Source: DASVEE01 sp036399695
GTDB lineage: Bacteria; Acidobacteriota; Thermoanaerobaculia; Gp7-AA8
Direction of reading: 5' to 3'
DNA length: 11,225 nucleotides
NCBI GenBank assembly: GCA_036399695.1
Contig: DASWMP010000024.1
Location: forward strand, 1 to 11,225
The notes below the pieces were generated by a model, which made no database searches, was not told the origin of the DNA, and saw only the letters and a list, made by a program, of their open reading frames with translations. Shown here piece after piece: positions 1-6,948 of this stretch (the first letter of the stretch is position 1; each line of letters starts with the position of its first letter). Made by a program: the position numbers and the translations under genes.

Positions 1-6
1 TCTGAA

Positions 7-32
7 TGTGGGACAGACACTCCTGTCTGTCC
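7..32. repeat. Palindromic repeat, GGACAGACA/TGTCTGTCC core
   Basis: GGACAGACA (11-19) pairs perfectly with TGTCTGTCC (24-32) across a 4-base loop. The same core, preceded by ATGTG, recurs near 260-291, 10116-10142 and (inverted) 10189-10215, so this is a dispersed family member. Here only one end resembles the other copies; the right flank (GCGCCCGC) differs, suggesting a partial or diverged copy. Confidence 0.75.
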
Positions 33-111
33 GCGCCCGCAGGCGCCGGTTCATCGACGGCAGAACCAAGGGAGTAGATCGAGGCGCACCGTTTTGAGAC
101 ACCCTCCGTGC

Positions 112-128
112 GCCACCGCACTCCGAGA
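112..128. repeat. 17-base repeat, left copy bracketing the ArsI-like gene
   Basis: GCCACCGCACTCCGAGA at 112-128 is the exact reverse complement of 831-847, just behind the ArsI-like stop codon. A 12-base direct match (GTGCGCCACCGC) also occurs at 108-119 and 809-820. A 17-base exact match within 750 bases is very unlikely by chance. It probably belongs to a dispersed palindromic family, because the right-hand copy is part of a long hairpin. Confidence 0.6.
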
Positions 129-227
129 CCAGGCCGTTGCAGCACCATGCCCGGACGTCGATGCGCGCCTATGCCCGGCAGTCCGCAGCCCGCCTGGGCG
201 GGCTGCATCGTCGTAGCCCTGGGCGAA

Positions 228-313
228 GCCCCAAGGGCGTTGACTTAAAGGTTTGCCTCATGTGGGACAGACACGAGTGTCTGTCCCACATCTAAAGTCA
301 ACGCCGTTGGGGC
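228..313. repeat. Nested inverted-repeat element (compact form)
   Basis: The outer arms are 228-246 and 295-313, which are 19-base reverse complements with one mismatch. The inner palindrome is perfect: 15 bases at 260-274 (beginning ATGTGGGACAGA) pair with 277-291 across a 2-base loop. Between outer and inner arms are AAAGGTTTGCCTC on the left and only CT on the right, so the element is asymmetric. The same end sequences occur in the larger element at 10102-10243. It resembles REP/BIME or MITE-like elements; no transposase gene is in the window. Confidence 0.8.
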
Positions 314-347
314 TCTCGCTGCTCCCTGTCAGTCTCTCACATGTGTA

Positions 348-376
348 TTGACAAATGTAAAGAGCGAACACATATT
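348..376 (+). promoter_or_regulatory. Sigma-70-like promoter of the ArsI-like gene
   Basis: A perfect TTGACA (348-353) is followed by a 17-base spacer and CATATT (371-376, 4 of 6 to TATAAT). Initiation would fall near 382-384, at the ATG itself, so the transcript would be leaderless or nearly so. This fits the lack of a clear Shine-Dalgarno sequence. The 6-base inverted repeat ATGTGT (341-346) / ACACAT (368-373) straddles the promoter and could be part of a repressor site. The promoter is well supported by match and spacing; the operator is speculative. Confidence 0.55.
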
Positions 377-383
377 CGTTTCC

Positions 384-824
384 ATGAATACGAACGCTGT
401 GAAGCCCCACATCTCTCTCAACGTCCGCAACCTCGCCGCGAGCCTCGCTTTCTACGAAAAGATGCTGGCGATGAAGGCGACGAAAGTGCGGCCGGGCTAC
501 GCCAAGTTCGACGTCCAGAACCCGCCACTCAACCTCGCCATGAACGAGGTGCCATCACTCGGCGCCAACACGACGCTCTCCCACCTCGGCATCCAGGTTG
601 CCTCGACCGACGACGTCCTGAACGTGCGCCAGCAGTGGGCCGAGGCCGGCCTGGGCCCCCGCGAAGAGATGCAGACCGAGTGCTGCTATGCCAAGCAGGA
701 CAAAGCATGGGTGCACGACCCGGACGGCAACGAGTGGGAAGTCTTCGTCGTCCTCGCCGACTCGGCAAAGATGGGGGGAGAGGCGGGTTGCTGCACCACC
801 GACGGCCAGTGCGCCACCGCGTAA
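384..824 (+). CDS. arsI: ArsI/CadI-family metalloenzyme (probable C-As lyase)
   Basis: This 146-residue protein of the vicinal oxygen chelate (glyoxalase/bleomycin resistance) fold probably cleaves the C-As bond of trivalent organoarsenicals such as methylarsenite. ArsI enzymes are Fe(II)-dependent dioxygenases with two His and one Glu as metal ligands and a Cys-Cys pair that binds arsenic. All are visible: His9 (KPHISLNV), His67 (SHLGIQV), Glu119 (NEWEVF) and Cys100-Cys101 (TECCYA), with spacing very close to the described enzymes. The C-terminal tail holds another Cys-Cys and a Cys (GCCTTDGQC). ATG 384 is chosen because the family's first beta strand begins about five residues before the His; a TTG at 348 is in frame but lies in the -35 box. 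No arsR, arsM or arsP neighbour is present. The CadI name (cadmium-induced) is the alternative label, and arsenic specificity is inferred. Confidence 0.88.
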   Translation: MNTNAVKPHISLNVRNLAASLAFYEKMLAMKATKVRPGYAKFDVQNPPLNLAMNEVPSLGANTTLSHLGIQVASTDDVLNVRQQWAEAGLGPREEMQTECCYAKQDKAWVHDPDGNEWEVFVVLADSAKMGGEAGCCTTDGQCATA

Positions 825-830
825 ACGCTT

Positions 831-868
831 TCTCGGAGTGCGGTGGCTTCCGTCCGCCGCCGCACTCC
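831..868. repeat. Long hairpin downstream of the ArsI-like gene
   Basis: Bases 835-847 pair with 856-868 (13 pairs, one G-U) around an 8-base loop. The left limb is also the inverted copy of 112-128, and 840-847 (GCGGTGGC) can alternatively pair with 813-820 at the very end of the coding region. No T-run follows on the + strand, so this is a REP-like palindrome that may protect or slow transcription rather than a standard intrinsic terminator. Confidence 0.6.
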
Positions 869-872
869 AAGG

Positions 873-899
873 AAAAGGGCCCGGGTTTCCCCGGGCCCT
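873..899 (-). terminator. Intrinsic terminator of the minor pilin operon
   Basis: A 10-bp stem (876-885 pairing with 890-899, nine of them G-C) with a 4-base loop is followed on the minus strand by TTTT and a short pyrimidine stretch. It lies 27 bases past the stop of the PilX-like gene. The T-run is only on the minus-strand side, so it mainly terminates the pilin operon; it could also limit + strand read-through from the ArsI-like gene. Confidence 0.8.
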
Positions 900-925
900 G
901 AGCTCCGATCGCTGATCCCTGGCGG

Positions 926-3358
926 CTACTGGTCCGTCTCGAACGACGTGACCATCACGCGCTGCAGCTTGAGCTGATTCTCGAGGCAGCCCTTTGCGAG
1001 GCACTCGTTGAAGAAGACGTCCGGGGTACCGGTCGAATCGAAGTTGCCGCGCATCAGGAGGGCGCCGTAGTAGGTGGCGTTACCGGAGCCCTCGTAGCCG
1101 CCCTCGTTGTACATGGCGCCCCAGAGGAGGGGGGCCAGGCGCACGAGAGCGCCGCCGTCGTCATAGGCGTTCGAGGTGCAGTCGCGGGCCGGCGACGTCG
1201 TCTTGCAGGTGATGGGGACGTTCTCCCCCTGCTTCACCTTCGGGCGGCGGACCGTGACGTTCGTCGGATCGGCCCATTGCACCAGGAGCGAGCCCTTCGG
1301 ATTGTTGACGTCCGGGTAGGTGAAGTTGAGGTAGGGCTCGTGCGGCTCCGAGCAGTCGCCGGCCGTGCCCTTCGTCTCGTCGGGTGGCGTGCAGTTTTCC
1401 GTCCAGGGAACGGGGAGCCAGATCGTGCCGGCGGCGAAGACAGTGCCGTCAGGCTGGGTCAGCGCGGTCTTGTTCAACGCCACGTGCACGTCGAAGACGC
1501 CGTTGTCGTTGACGTCCTGTGAATCCCAGACGCCGTTGCCGCGGCCGTAGACCACGAAGTCGCCGTCCGGCAGCGAGTTGCCCGTCGGCGTGATCTTGAA
1601 CTTCTTCGTCACCGGGTTCACTTCACGATAGCCGGTATCGCGGAACGGCTCGCCCGGCATGGCGTAGAGGTCGTCCGAGACGAGGTTGCCCGAGCCGGTG
1701 GTCCCGAACGCCTTGGCGTTGAGGTAGATGTAGCCCTGCATCTGGTAAGGGCCGCCGGCGCCGGCGTTCAGCTTGATGGCATCGGTCAGCGTGCCGCCCT
1801 TGCCGAACTGCGGATTCTTGCCGTTGGCGGTATCGAAGAAGTAGAACCCGGCGCCGAGGCCGTTCTTCTTCGCGTTCATCCAATCGAGGACGGATTTCGT
1901 GGCGCCGCCCGGTCCGACGAAGTTGTTGCTGCCGGCGTAGCTGAAGTAGTAGATGCCCTGGCCCGGCTCGTTGTTCGACCCCTGAGCGATGGCCTTCCAG
2001 AACTCGAAGTCCATCGTCGGGAAGAAGACCTCGAGAGACTCCGGCTTCGGGCTCGTGTCGGTCACGGTCTGCTTCTGGAAGACGTTCGAGTAGCGGGTGG
2101 CCGGATCCCAGGTGATCTGGTCGAAGTCGCAAGGGTGGGGGTTGGCCGAGTTGCAGGGGGTGTTCTTGCTGTTGCCGAGGCTGACCTCACCGCGGGAGCG
2201 GGCGTGCAGCCACGGATCCTCGATGGCCACGCCCAGCAGCGAGTAGAGCCAGTTGTACTGCGAGTACCAGTCGGACGGATCGATGCGGAACTGCCGCGCC
2301 GCCACGGTCTGCCACGTGATGCCGTTGTCGGTGAACGTCGCCCCGACGGAGAGGCCCCACGCCGGCTCCGTCGTCGCGTTCGACGTACCGGCGCCCTGGG
2401 CCACATAGGCGAACTTCGCCAGGCGGGGGTCGGAGACGATCGTGGAGTTCGGGGCGTTCACCACGTCGCCGGCGGCGTAGCCGGTCGACTTCTTCCACTC
2501 GTTCGTCGAGTCGTAGCCGTACTCGAAGTTCATCTGCTCCTTCGCGTCGAACCACGGCATGCCCACGGCCGGACGGGCGAGCTGCATTTCCTTCTCGGAC
2601 AGCACCTTCCCCCAGTAGACGTGGAAGTTGCCCTGCCCGACGAGGGAGCCGGACGTCTCGATGGCGCCGTCGACGATCGGGAAGGGGGTCTCGGCGATCA
2701 CCACCTTGACCGTACGCGTGGCCGCCACGCGCGTGCCGACGAGCTTCTCGGCCGTCACGCGGACGGTGGCCACGCCGAAGCGCGTCGTGTTGTCCACCGT
2801 GTAGAAGCCGGCGGCATTCACCTTGGCGCCCGGCATCGGCGGGGCGTAGACGCGGATGTCGGTGATGCGGACGCTGTTGTCCGGGAAGAGGGCCGTGTTC
2901 AGCGTCGTCAGGTACGTCGTGGCGACGTTGCCCTTCGTCGAGTTGATCATGACGTCGGCGTGCTCTTCGTCACCGTAGAAGCGGTCGCGGTTGTTCACGC
3001 GGAAGGGGGCGTCGAACAGCAGCAGCCCCGCGCGATCCTTGTAGTAGTCCAGCGTGCCGCCGCCGAGATCGCGCTGCGTCTTGATGGCCACGTTGTTCGG
3101 CGGCAGCAGCCCGCGGGTGAGGGCCCACGGCGCGTCCTGGAACATCTCGATGACCGAGCGGGCGCCCGCTTCGGCAGCCACCTGGGCCTGCACGAAGTTG
3201 CGCTCGTTGACGGCGATGATGCTTTCGGTCTCCGAGATGGCCACGAAGCCGAGGCCGAGCAGCGACAGGCCGACCATGACCATCAGGCTGACCAGGAGAG
3301 CCGAGCCCTCCTGGCGTTTTTTCGGGTTGCGGTTGCGTTTACGGCGATCGTTCTTCAT
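926..3358 (-). CDS. Very large PilX-like minor pilin with adhesin-like ectodomain
   Basis: 810 residues. The N-terminus is a PilX_N-type prepilin: a basic leader, Gly18, then SALLVSLMVMVGLSLLGLGF and a helix ending AAEAGARSV. Mature residue 5 is Val, not the Glu of most pilins, as in PilX/GspK-type subunits. The rest is exported. Residues about 284-354 form a Trp/Tyr-rich module (YAAGDVV ... EPAW ... NGITW) also present in the neighbouring PilW-like protein. Asp615-Asp623 (DVNDNGVFD) resembles the start of an EF-hand/dockerin calcium loop. Eight cysteines, all after residue 400, occur as four close pairs (402/410, 656/669, 718/727, 786/791), probably disulfides. Near the C-terminus (about 747-785) is a Gly-rich segment of the kind seen at PilX-like C-termini. 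Usual PilX is about 170-200 aa. Its RBS GAGGT (3367-3371) overlaps the upstream stop, suggesting translational coupling. Likely a pilus tip or priming-complex adhesin; the binding function is inferred. Confidence 0.82.
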   Translation of the reverse strand: MKNDRRKRNRNPKKRQEGSALLVSLMVMVGLSLLGLGFVAISETESIIAVNERNFVQAQVAAEAGARSVIEMFQDAPWALTRGLLPPNNVAIKTQRDLGGGTLDYYKDRAGLLLFDAPFRVNNRDRFYGDEEHADVMINSTKGNVATTYLTTLNTALFPDNSVRITDIRVYAPPMPGAKVNAAGFYTVDNTTRFGVATVRVTAEKLVGTRVAATRTVKVVIAETPFPIVDGAIETSGSLVGQGNFHVYWGKVLSEKEMQLARPAVGMPWFDAKEQMNFEYGYDSTNEWKKSTGYAAGDVVNAPNSTIVSDPRLAKFAYVAQGAGTSNATTEPAWGLSVGATFTDNGITWQTVAARQFRIDPSDWYSQYNWLYSLLGVAIEDPWLHARSRGEVSLGNSKNTPCNSANPHPCDFDQITWDPATRYSNVFQKQTVTDTSPKPESLEVFFPTMDFEFWKAIAQGSNNEPGQGIYYFSYAGSNNFVGPGGATKSVLDWMNAKKNGLGAGFYFFDTANGKNPQFGKGGTLTDAIKLNAGAGGPYQMQGYIYLNAKAFGTTGSGNLVSDDLYAMPGEPFRDTGYREVNPVTKKFKITPTGNSLPDGDFVVYGRGNGVWDSQDVNDNGVFDVHVALNKTALTQPDGTVFAAGTIWLPVPWTENCTPPDETKGTAGDCSEPHEPYLNFTYPDVNNPKGSLLVQWADPTNVTVRRPKVKQGENVPITCKTTSPARDCTSNAYDDGGALVRLAPLLWGAMYNEGGYEGSGNATYYGALLMRGNFDSTGTPDVFFNECLAKGCLENQLKLQRVMVTSFETDQ

Positions 3359-3369
3359 GACTCGTTACC

Positions 3370-6300
3370 TCACTGGCACGCGGCGCCGGTCGGCTCGGTG
3401 CAGGTGCCGAAGTTCGGGGCGATGGAGCAGACCTTACGGTCGCCCGTCGTCGTGCGGTACACGACGCAGACGCTGTTGATCGGGTTCTTCGAGAGCTTCT
3501 TGTTGCCCTTGAGGTCGAACGTGGTGGTGATGGTGTACGTGGTGTCGTTGGCCGCGACCTTCGATGTGCCGGCGGGCGCCGTCACCGTCGTCGTGGCGAG
3601 CGTGCAGTTCGTCGCCACGACGCCGCCGCCGGGGAAGTTGACGGTGTCGAGCTCTTCGCCGACTCCCGTATCCCAGCCGATGATGATCTTCTCGAGCGTG
3701 AGCTGCTCGGCCGACGAGTTCTTCACCTTGATGTTGACGTTGTTCGAGCCGGAGGTCCACGAAACAACCGTCGGATCGCTGTTCCGGTCGATCAACGAGC
3801 AGGAAGGGGCCGGCTGGTCGAGGACGTAGCGGTCCGCGTACATCGTGCAATTGTTGCTGTCCGTCACGAGGATGCGGATGCGCGCCGGGACACCGTCGCT
3901 GGTGTCGGGCAGGGAAGCCGTGGCGGTCTTGATCGTGCCGGTGGCAGTCGTGGTCGTGCCCACCTGGACGTCGTTCTGGAAGACCGAGATCTCGATCTGC
4001 TTGACGTTGTTGGCCGTGTTGACGCTCACGGTCGCCGGCGGCTCGACGATCCAGGGATCGGCCTGGGTGCCGGCGCCGCCGTAGATGGTCGGGATGCTGA
4101 CGGTGATGGCGCCACCGTTGAAGCTGCAGGGGTAGTACATCGGATCCGATTGCGGGCCTTCCGCGCAGTCGGTCGCGGAGACGGTGAACATCCACTCGGC
4201 CAGCCTGTCGATCGTCAGGGTCTTCTCCGTCGCCCCGTTCGTGACATCGCTCCACGTCGGGGTGAACGACGCCCAGGTACCGTTGACGATGTTCTTCTTC
4301 CAGGCCCGGATCGTGTACTTGTCGATGGCGATCGTGTTGCCGGCCGTGTCCTTCGTGACCGGGTTCCAGGTCAGCGTGACGTCGCACTGGAAGGCGTTGC
4401 AGGAGTCGCTCTTCTTCGTCAGCGACGTCGGCTTGACCGGGGTGATGCCGGCCGTGGTCCGATTGGCCATTCCCTTGATGGCCGGATCGGTCTCGGCCGG
4501 GAAGACCGGGCCGATGGCCTGGCCCGCGTTGTTCGTACTGTTCATGCTTTTGTCGCGGGCGCAGTAGTCGACGACCTGGATACGGTAGTAGTAGGGCGTG
4601 CAGTTCGCCGCCTTCGTATCGAGCCACGTCTCGTTGTCGACGTTGAGCGTCGGCTGCGTGGGGCTCCCTTCGTCGAGCACGCGCTCGACGTCGGTGTCGT
4701 CGATTTCGAAGTCCACGCGGCGCGAGCGGTAGACGCGGAAGTAGCGCTTTTCGGCCAGCGGCATCGTGGCCTGGGTCATCGACGTGCCGCCGCTGCAGAT
4801 GGCTTCACGGGCCGAGCTGTCGTTGCCGATCAGAGACGGCCACTTCAGCTCAATCTTGTTCTCGAGGGCGACGTACGTCGCGTCATCGCCGCCGCTGGCG
4901 TCGAAGTCGGTGACGGCCGCGGGAGTGGTGCGGTTCTCGACGTCGATGCCGATGCAGTTCGACGTTGCGGCGCCCCACTTGTTGATGGCCTGGACGGCGA
5001 AGTACCACTTCTTCCCCGGCTCGATCTTGCGGCCGGCATAGCCGTCGAGGTTCTGCCCCGCATCCTCGGAGTAGGGGAAGCCGCCGGTGCAGTCCGTGTC
5101 GTAGAGGATCGAGTAAGAGTCGACCGCACCGCCGGCGGCGGGCGCGGCCCACGTCAGATACACGGCGTTACAGGCACCGGCGCAGACCGATTCCAGCGTC
5201 GGCGCCTGCGGGGCCGTGGTGCTGAACTCCTGCATGCCGCGGCGGCCGAGGTTGCGCGGCACGATCATGCTCGTCAGCTCGTACTTGCGGTACGTCGGCG
5301 CGACCGTGTCGGTCGTGTCTTTGAACGAGGCGTCGGGCTGCGGGTTCATGCCGACCAGCGCGATCTGGATCGACTTGATCGAGGTGCGGGTGTCGCGTCC
5401 GGCCACGATGTCGTCCGGCTTGGCGGCGTCATAGGGGCCGTCGCCGTTCGGCAGCGTCGTGATCTCCTTCGTGCCGGCCAGATCGCTGTAGTACTTGAAC
5501 GTCAGGCTGCGGATGTTGTCGGCCAGCGGCGTGCCGACCGGGCGCGCCGACGTCGGGTCGAGCGTGTAGCGGTAAAGGGTGTACGGCGGATTCGCGTTCG
5601 TCAGGTCGACGCCCGAGATCGTGACCGTGTTCTCCTTGTTGCGATTGCCCGGGTGCACGCTGCGCGGGACGTTCGTGTCCGCGTAAAAAGTGATGGTGCC
5701 GGTGTTCTTGGCCGCGTTGGCCGACTGCAGGGCGTACGTCACGATCTCGTCGTTGCCGGTCGTGACGACCTTGAACTGCTCGGTCTCCAGGTTCGGGACG
5801 CTGTCCTTCCCTTCCCGGCCGTTGTCCTTGGCGGCGTCCGACTCGAAGTCGAAGTTGCCGCGGATCGTGATGGCCGTGGCGCCGGCGTACTCGATCTGCT
5901 CGTCCGGCTGCTGATACTGGATGTTATCCGTCTCCTGCCAGATCAACGTGGAGGGTGCGGCTTCCTTCACCTGCACCTTCGAGGTGGTCAGCCAGACCGG
6001 GGGGGAGGCGTTGCTCAGGCCACCGGCCGTGGCGACGTAGGTGTGGCCGTTCGGCGGATCGGGCTGCACGAGCGAGCCGGCCGTGTAGGTGGTGTTCGGC
6101 TTCCACGGCGTGGCCAGGGAGCTCATGGGACGGCCGTCGCGGTCGAAGTCGTAGCCGGCCATGCGGATGTCGCCCGTCAGCTTGTCGAAGGCGACGCGCG
6201 TGCTCTGCTGCATGTCGGCCGCTTCGTTCGACGTCTTGAAGATCTTGTTGCTCTGGTCGTAGATCATGAAGGCGGCCAGCATGATCACGGCGAAGATGGC

Positions 6301-6372
6301 GGTGGCGACCAGGATCTCGGCCAGCGAGTAGCCGGCCTGACGGCTGCGGTGGATTCGGGGTGCGTGCGTCAT
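3370..6372 (-). CDS. Giant PilW-like minor pilin with fibronectin-III-like domains
   Basis: About 1000 residues. A class III prepilin signal is clear: leader RQAG, then YSLAEILVATAIFAVIMLAA with Glu5 of the mature protein (Glu19), typical of PilW. After the pilin-like part comes a Trp/Tyr-rich module (about 89-146), a PilW-like central region to about 385, then three fibronectin-III-like domains (about 390-480, 487-610, 648-740), an Ig-like beta domain (about 750-855) and a C-terminal beta domain. All 18 cysteines lie after residue 395, none before, which suggests a disulfide-stabilised exported stalk. Known PilW proteins are about 250-350 aa, so this is roughly three to four times larger. 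The ATG at 6372 is preferred over that at 6378, because the AGGAG at 6379-6383 abuts the upstream ATG but is 6 bases from this one. Role inferred: minor pilin in the tip/priming complex presenting an extended, perhaps adhesive, arm. Confidence 0.85.
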   Translation of the reverse strand: MTHAPRIHRSRQAGYSLAEILVATAIFAVIMLAAFMIYDQSNKIFKTSNEAADMQQSTRVAFDKLTGDIRMAGYDFDRDGRPMSSLATPWKPNTTYTAGSLVQPDPPNGHTYVATAGGLSNASPPVWLTTSKVQVKEAAPSTLIWQETDNIQYQQPDEQIEYAGATAITIRGNFDFESDAAKDNGREGKDSVPNLETEQFKVVTTGNDEIVTYALQSANAAKNTGTITFYADTNVPRSVHPGNRNKENTVTISGVDLTNANPPYTLYRYTLDPTSARPVGTPLADNIRSLTFKYYSDLAGTKEITTLPNGDGPYDAAKPDDIVAGRDTRTSIKSIQIALVGMNPQPDASFKDTTDTVAPTYRKYELTSMIVPRNLGRRGMQEFSTTAPQAPTLESVCAGACNAVYLTWAAPAAGGAVDSYSILYDTDCTGGFPYSEDAGQNLDGYAGRKIEPGKKWYFAVQAINKWGAATSNCIGIDVENRTTPAAVTDFDASGGDDATYVALENKIELKWPSLIGNDSSAREAICSGGTSMTQATMPLAEKRYFRVYRSRRVDFEIDDTDVERVLDEGSPTQPTLNVDNETWLDTKAANCTPYYYRIQVVDYCARDKSMNSTNNAGQAIGPVFPAETDPAIKGMANRTTAGITPVKPTSLTKKSDSCNAFQCDVTLTWNPVTKDTAGNTIAIDKYTIRAWKKNIVNGTWASFTPTWSDVTNGATEKTLTIDRLAEWMFTVSATDCAEGPQSDPMYYPCSFNGGAITVSIPTIYGGAGTQADPWIVEPPATVSVNTANNVKQIEISVFQNDVQVGTTTTATGTIKTATASLPDTSDGVPARIRILVTDSNNCTMYADRYVLDQPAPSCSLIDRNSDPTVVSWTSGSNNVNIKVKNSSAEQLTLEKIIIGWDTGVGEELDTVNFPGGGVVATNCTLATTTVTAPAGTSKVAANDTTYTITTTFDLKGNKKLSKNPINSVCVVYRTTTGDRKVCSIAPNFGTCTEPTGAACQ

Positions 6373-6378
6373 GGACAT

Positions 6379-6383
6379 CTCCT
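6379..6383 (-). promoter_or_regulatory. RBS deciding the PilW-like start
   Basis: AGGAG on the minus strand has zero spacing to the ATG at 6378 and six bases to the ATG at 6372. Only the second spacing is functional by normal rules, so the protein should begin MTHAP. Confidence 0.7.
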
Positions 6384-6385
6384 GG

Positions 6386-6934
6386 TCAGAAATTGCGATT
6401 GAACTTGACGACGTCGACGGCGACGTTGCGGTCGCGGGCGCCTTCGTCCCACTGCGTGATCACGCGGATCTGCATGACGGCGGCGGTCGTGGGGTTGTTG
6501 GCGGTGCCCATGTTGCGCGGTGTGAAGACGAGCGTGACCTTGCCGTCCTGCATTCGTGACTGCGGCAGCAGGGTCTTCCAGCGCGTCAGGTACATCGGGC
6601 CGGTGGCCTTGTCCTTCGACAGGTCGGCCGTCGAGCGGATGAAGCTGTTCGGGTAGGCGCGGCCGGCGACCGTGTTGCTCGACAGCGGCTCGGTCGCCGA
6701 GATCGTGAAGTACTCGAGGACCTGGGACATGCTGAGGGGCTGCAGGTCCTCGCTCACGTGCGTGCCGACCGAGGTCGCGCGGGTGAGCTGCTTGCCGCTG
6801 TAGACGTTACGCCGCCCGAAGACGAACAGCGTGGCGATCGACAGCAGCACGGTGCCGAGGATGGCCATGGCGATCAGCACCTCGACGAGGTTGTAGCCGC
6901 CTTCCCGGCGGCGCATCGTGCGGGGGGACTTCAT
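6386..6934 (-). CDS. pilV: PilV-like minor pilin
   Basis: 182 residues from the ATG at 6934. Leader MKSPRTMRRREGG is followed by YNLVEVLIAMAILGTVLLSI, a standard prepilin cleavage site (after Gly13) with mature Glu5 (Glu18) and the hydrophobic helix used for filament assembly. VEVLIAMAIL matches PilV/GspI-type minor pilins, which with FimT/U, PilW and PilX form the complex that primes type IV pilus assembly and sits at the tip in the inner membrane and periplasm. Size is normal for the family. A GTG at 6949 overlapping the upstream TAG is also in frame, but GGAGG at 6943-6947 lies 8 bases before the ATG and would sit inside the longer reading. It is the second gene of the four-gene operon, 14 bases after the FimT-like gene. 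The N-terminal class is certain; the PilV name relies on sequence style and gene order. Confidence 0.83.
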   Translation of the reverse strand: MKSPRTMRRREGGYNLVEVLIAMAILGTVLLSIATLFVFGRRNVYSGKQLTRATSVGTHVSEDLQPLSMSQVLEYFTISATEPLSSNTVAGRAYPNSFIRSTADLSKDKATGPMYLTRWKTLLPQSRMQDGKVTLVFTPRNMGTANNPTTAAVMQIRVITQWDEGARDRNVAVDVVKFNRNF

Positions 6935-6942
6935 CGTCGCTT

Positions 6943-6947
6943 CCTCC
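6943..6947 (-). promoter_or_regulatory. RBS deciding the PilV-like start
   Basis: GGAGG, the full anti-16S core, lies 8 bases upstream of the ATG at 6934. It immediately follows the TAG stop of the FimT-like gene, which indicates coupled translation and argues against the GTG start at 6949. Confidence 0.7.
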
Positions 6948-6948
6948 A

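Larger units (their letters stand above)
1..383. other. Gene-free left flank, rich in palindromic repeats
   Basis: No coding region is supported here. The stretch holds a short palindrome at 7-32, one copy of a 17-base repeat at 112-128 (inverted copy at 831-847), a perfect 10-bp hairpin at 185-194/197-206 with a 2-base loop, and a large nested inverted repeat at 228-313. The end of the stretch carries the promoter of the ArsI-like gene. The 185-206 hairpin is not followed by a T-run on either strand, so I do not call it a terminator. Confidence 0.75.

Noticed and set aside
185..206. Intrinsic terminator from the perfect 10-bp hairpin
   Set aside because: The loop is only two bases and neither strand has a T-run after it; it is more likely part of the repeat landscape.
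2135..3829. 564-residue open frame on the + strand spanning the PilX/PilW junction
   Set aside because: It crosses the boundary of two well-supported genes and has low-complexity Val/Arg/His/Asp content with no recognisable motif.
4150..6402. 750-residue open frame on the + strand opposite the PilW-like gene
   Set aside because: Its composition (Arg, Val, Gly, Asp-rich, no motifs) is that of a GC-rich antisense shadow; the opposite strand has a clear prepilin signal, domains and operon spacing.
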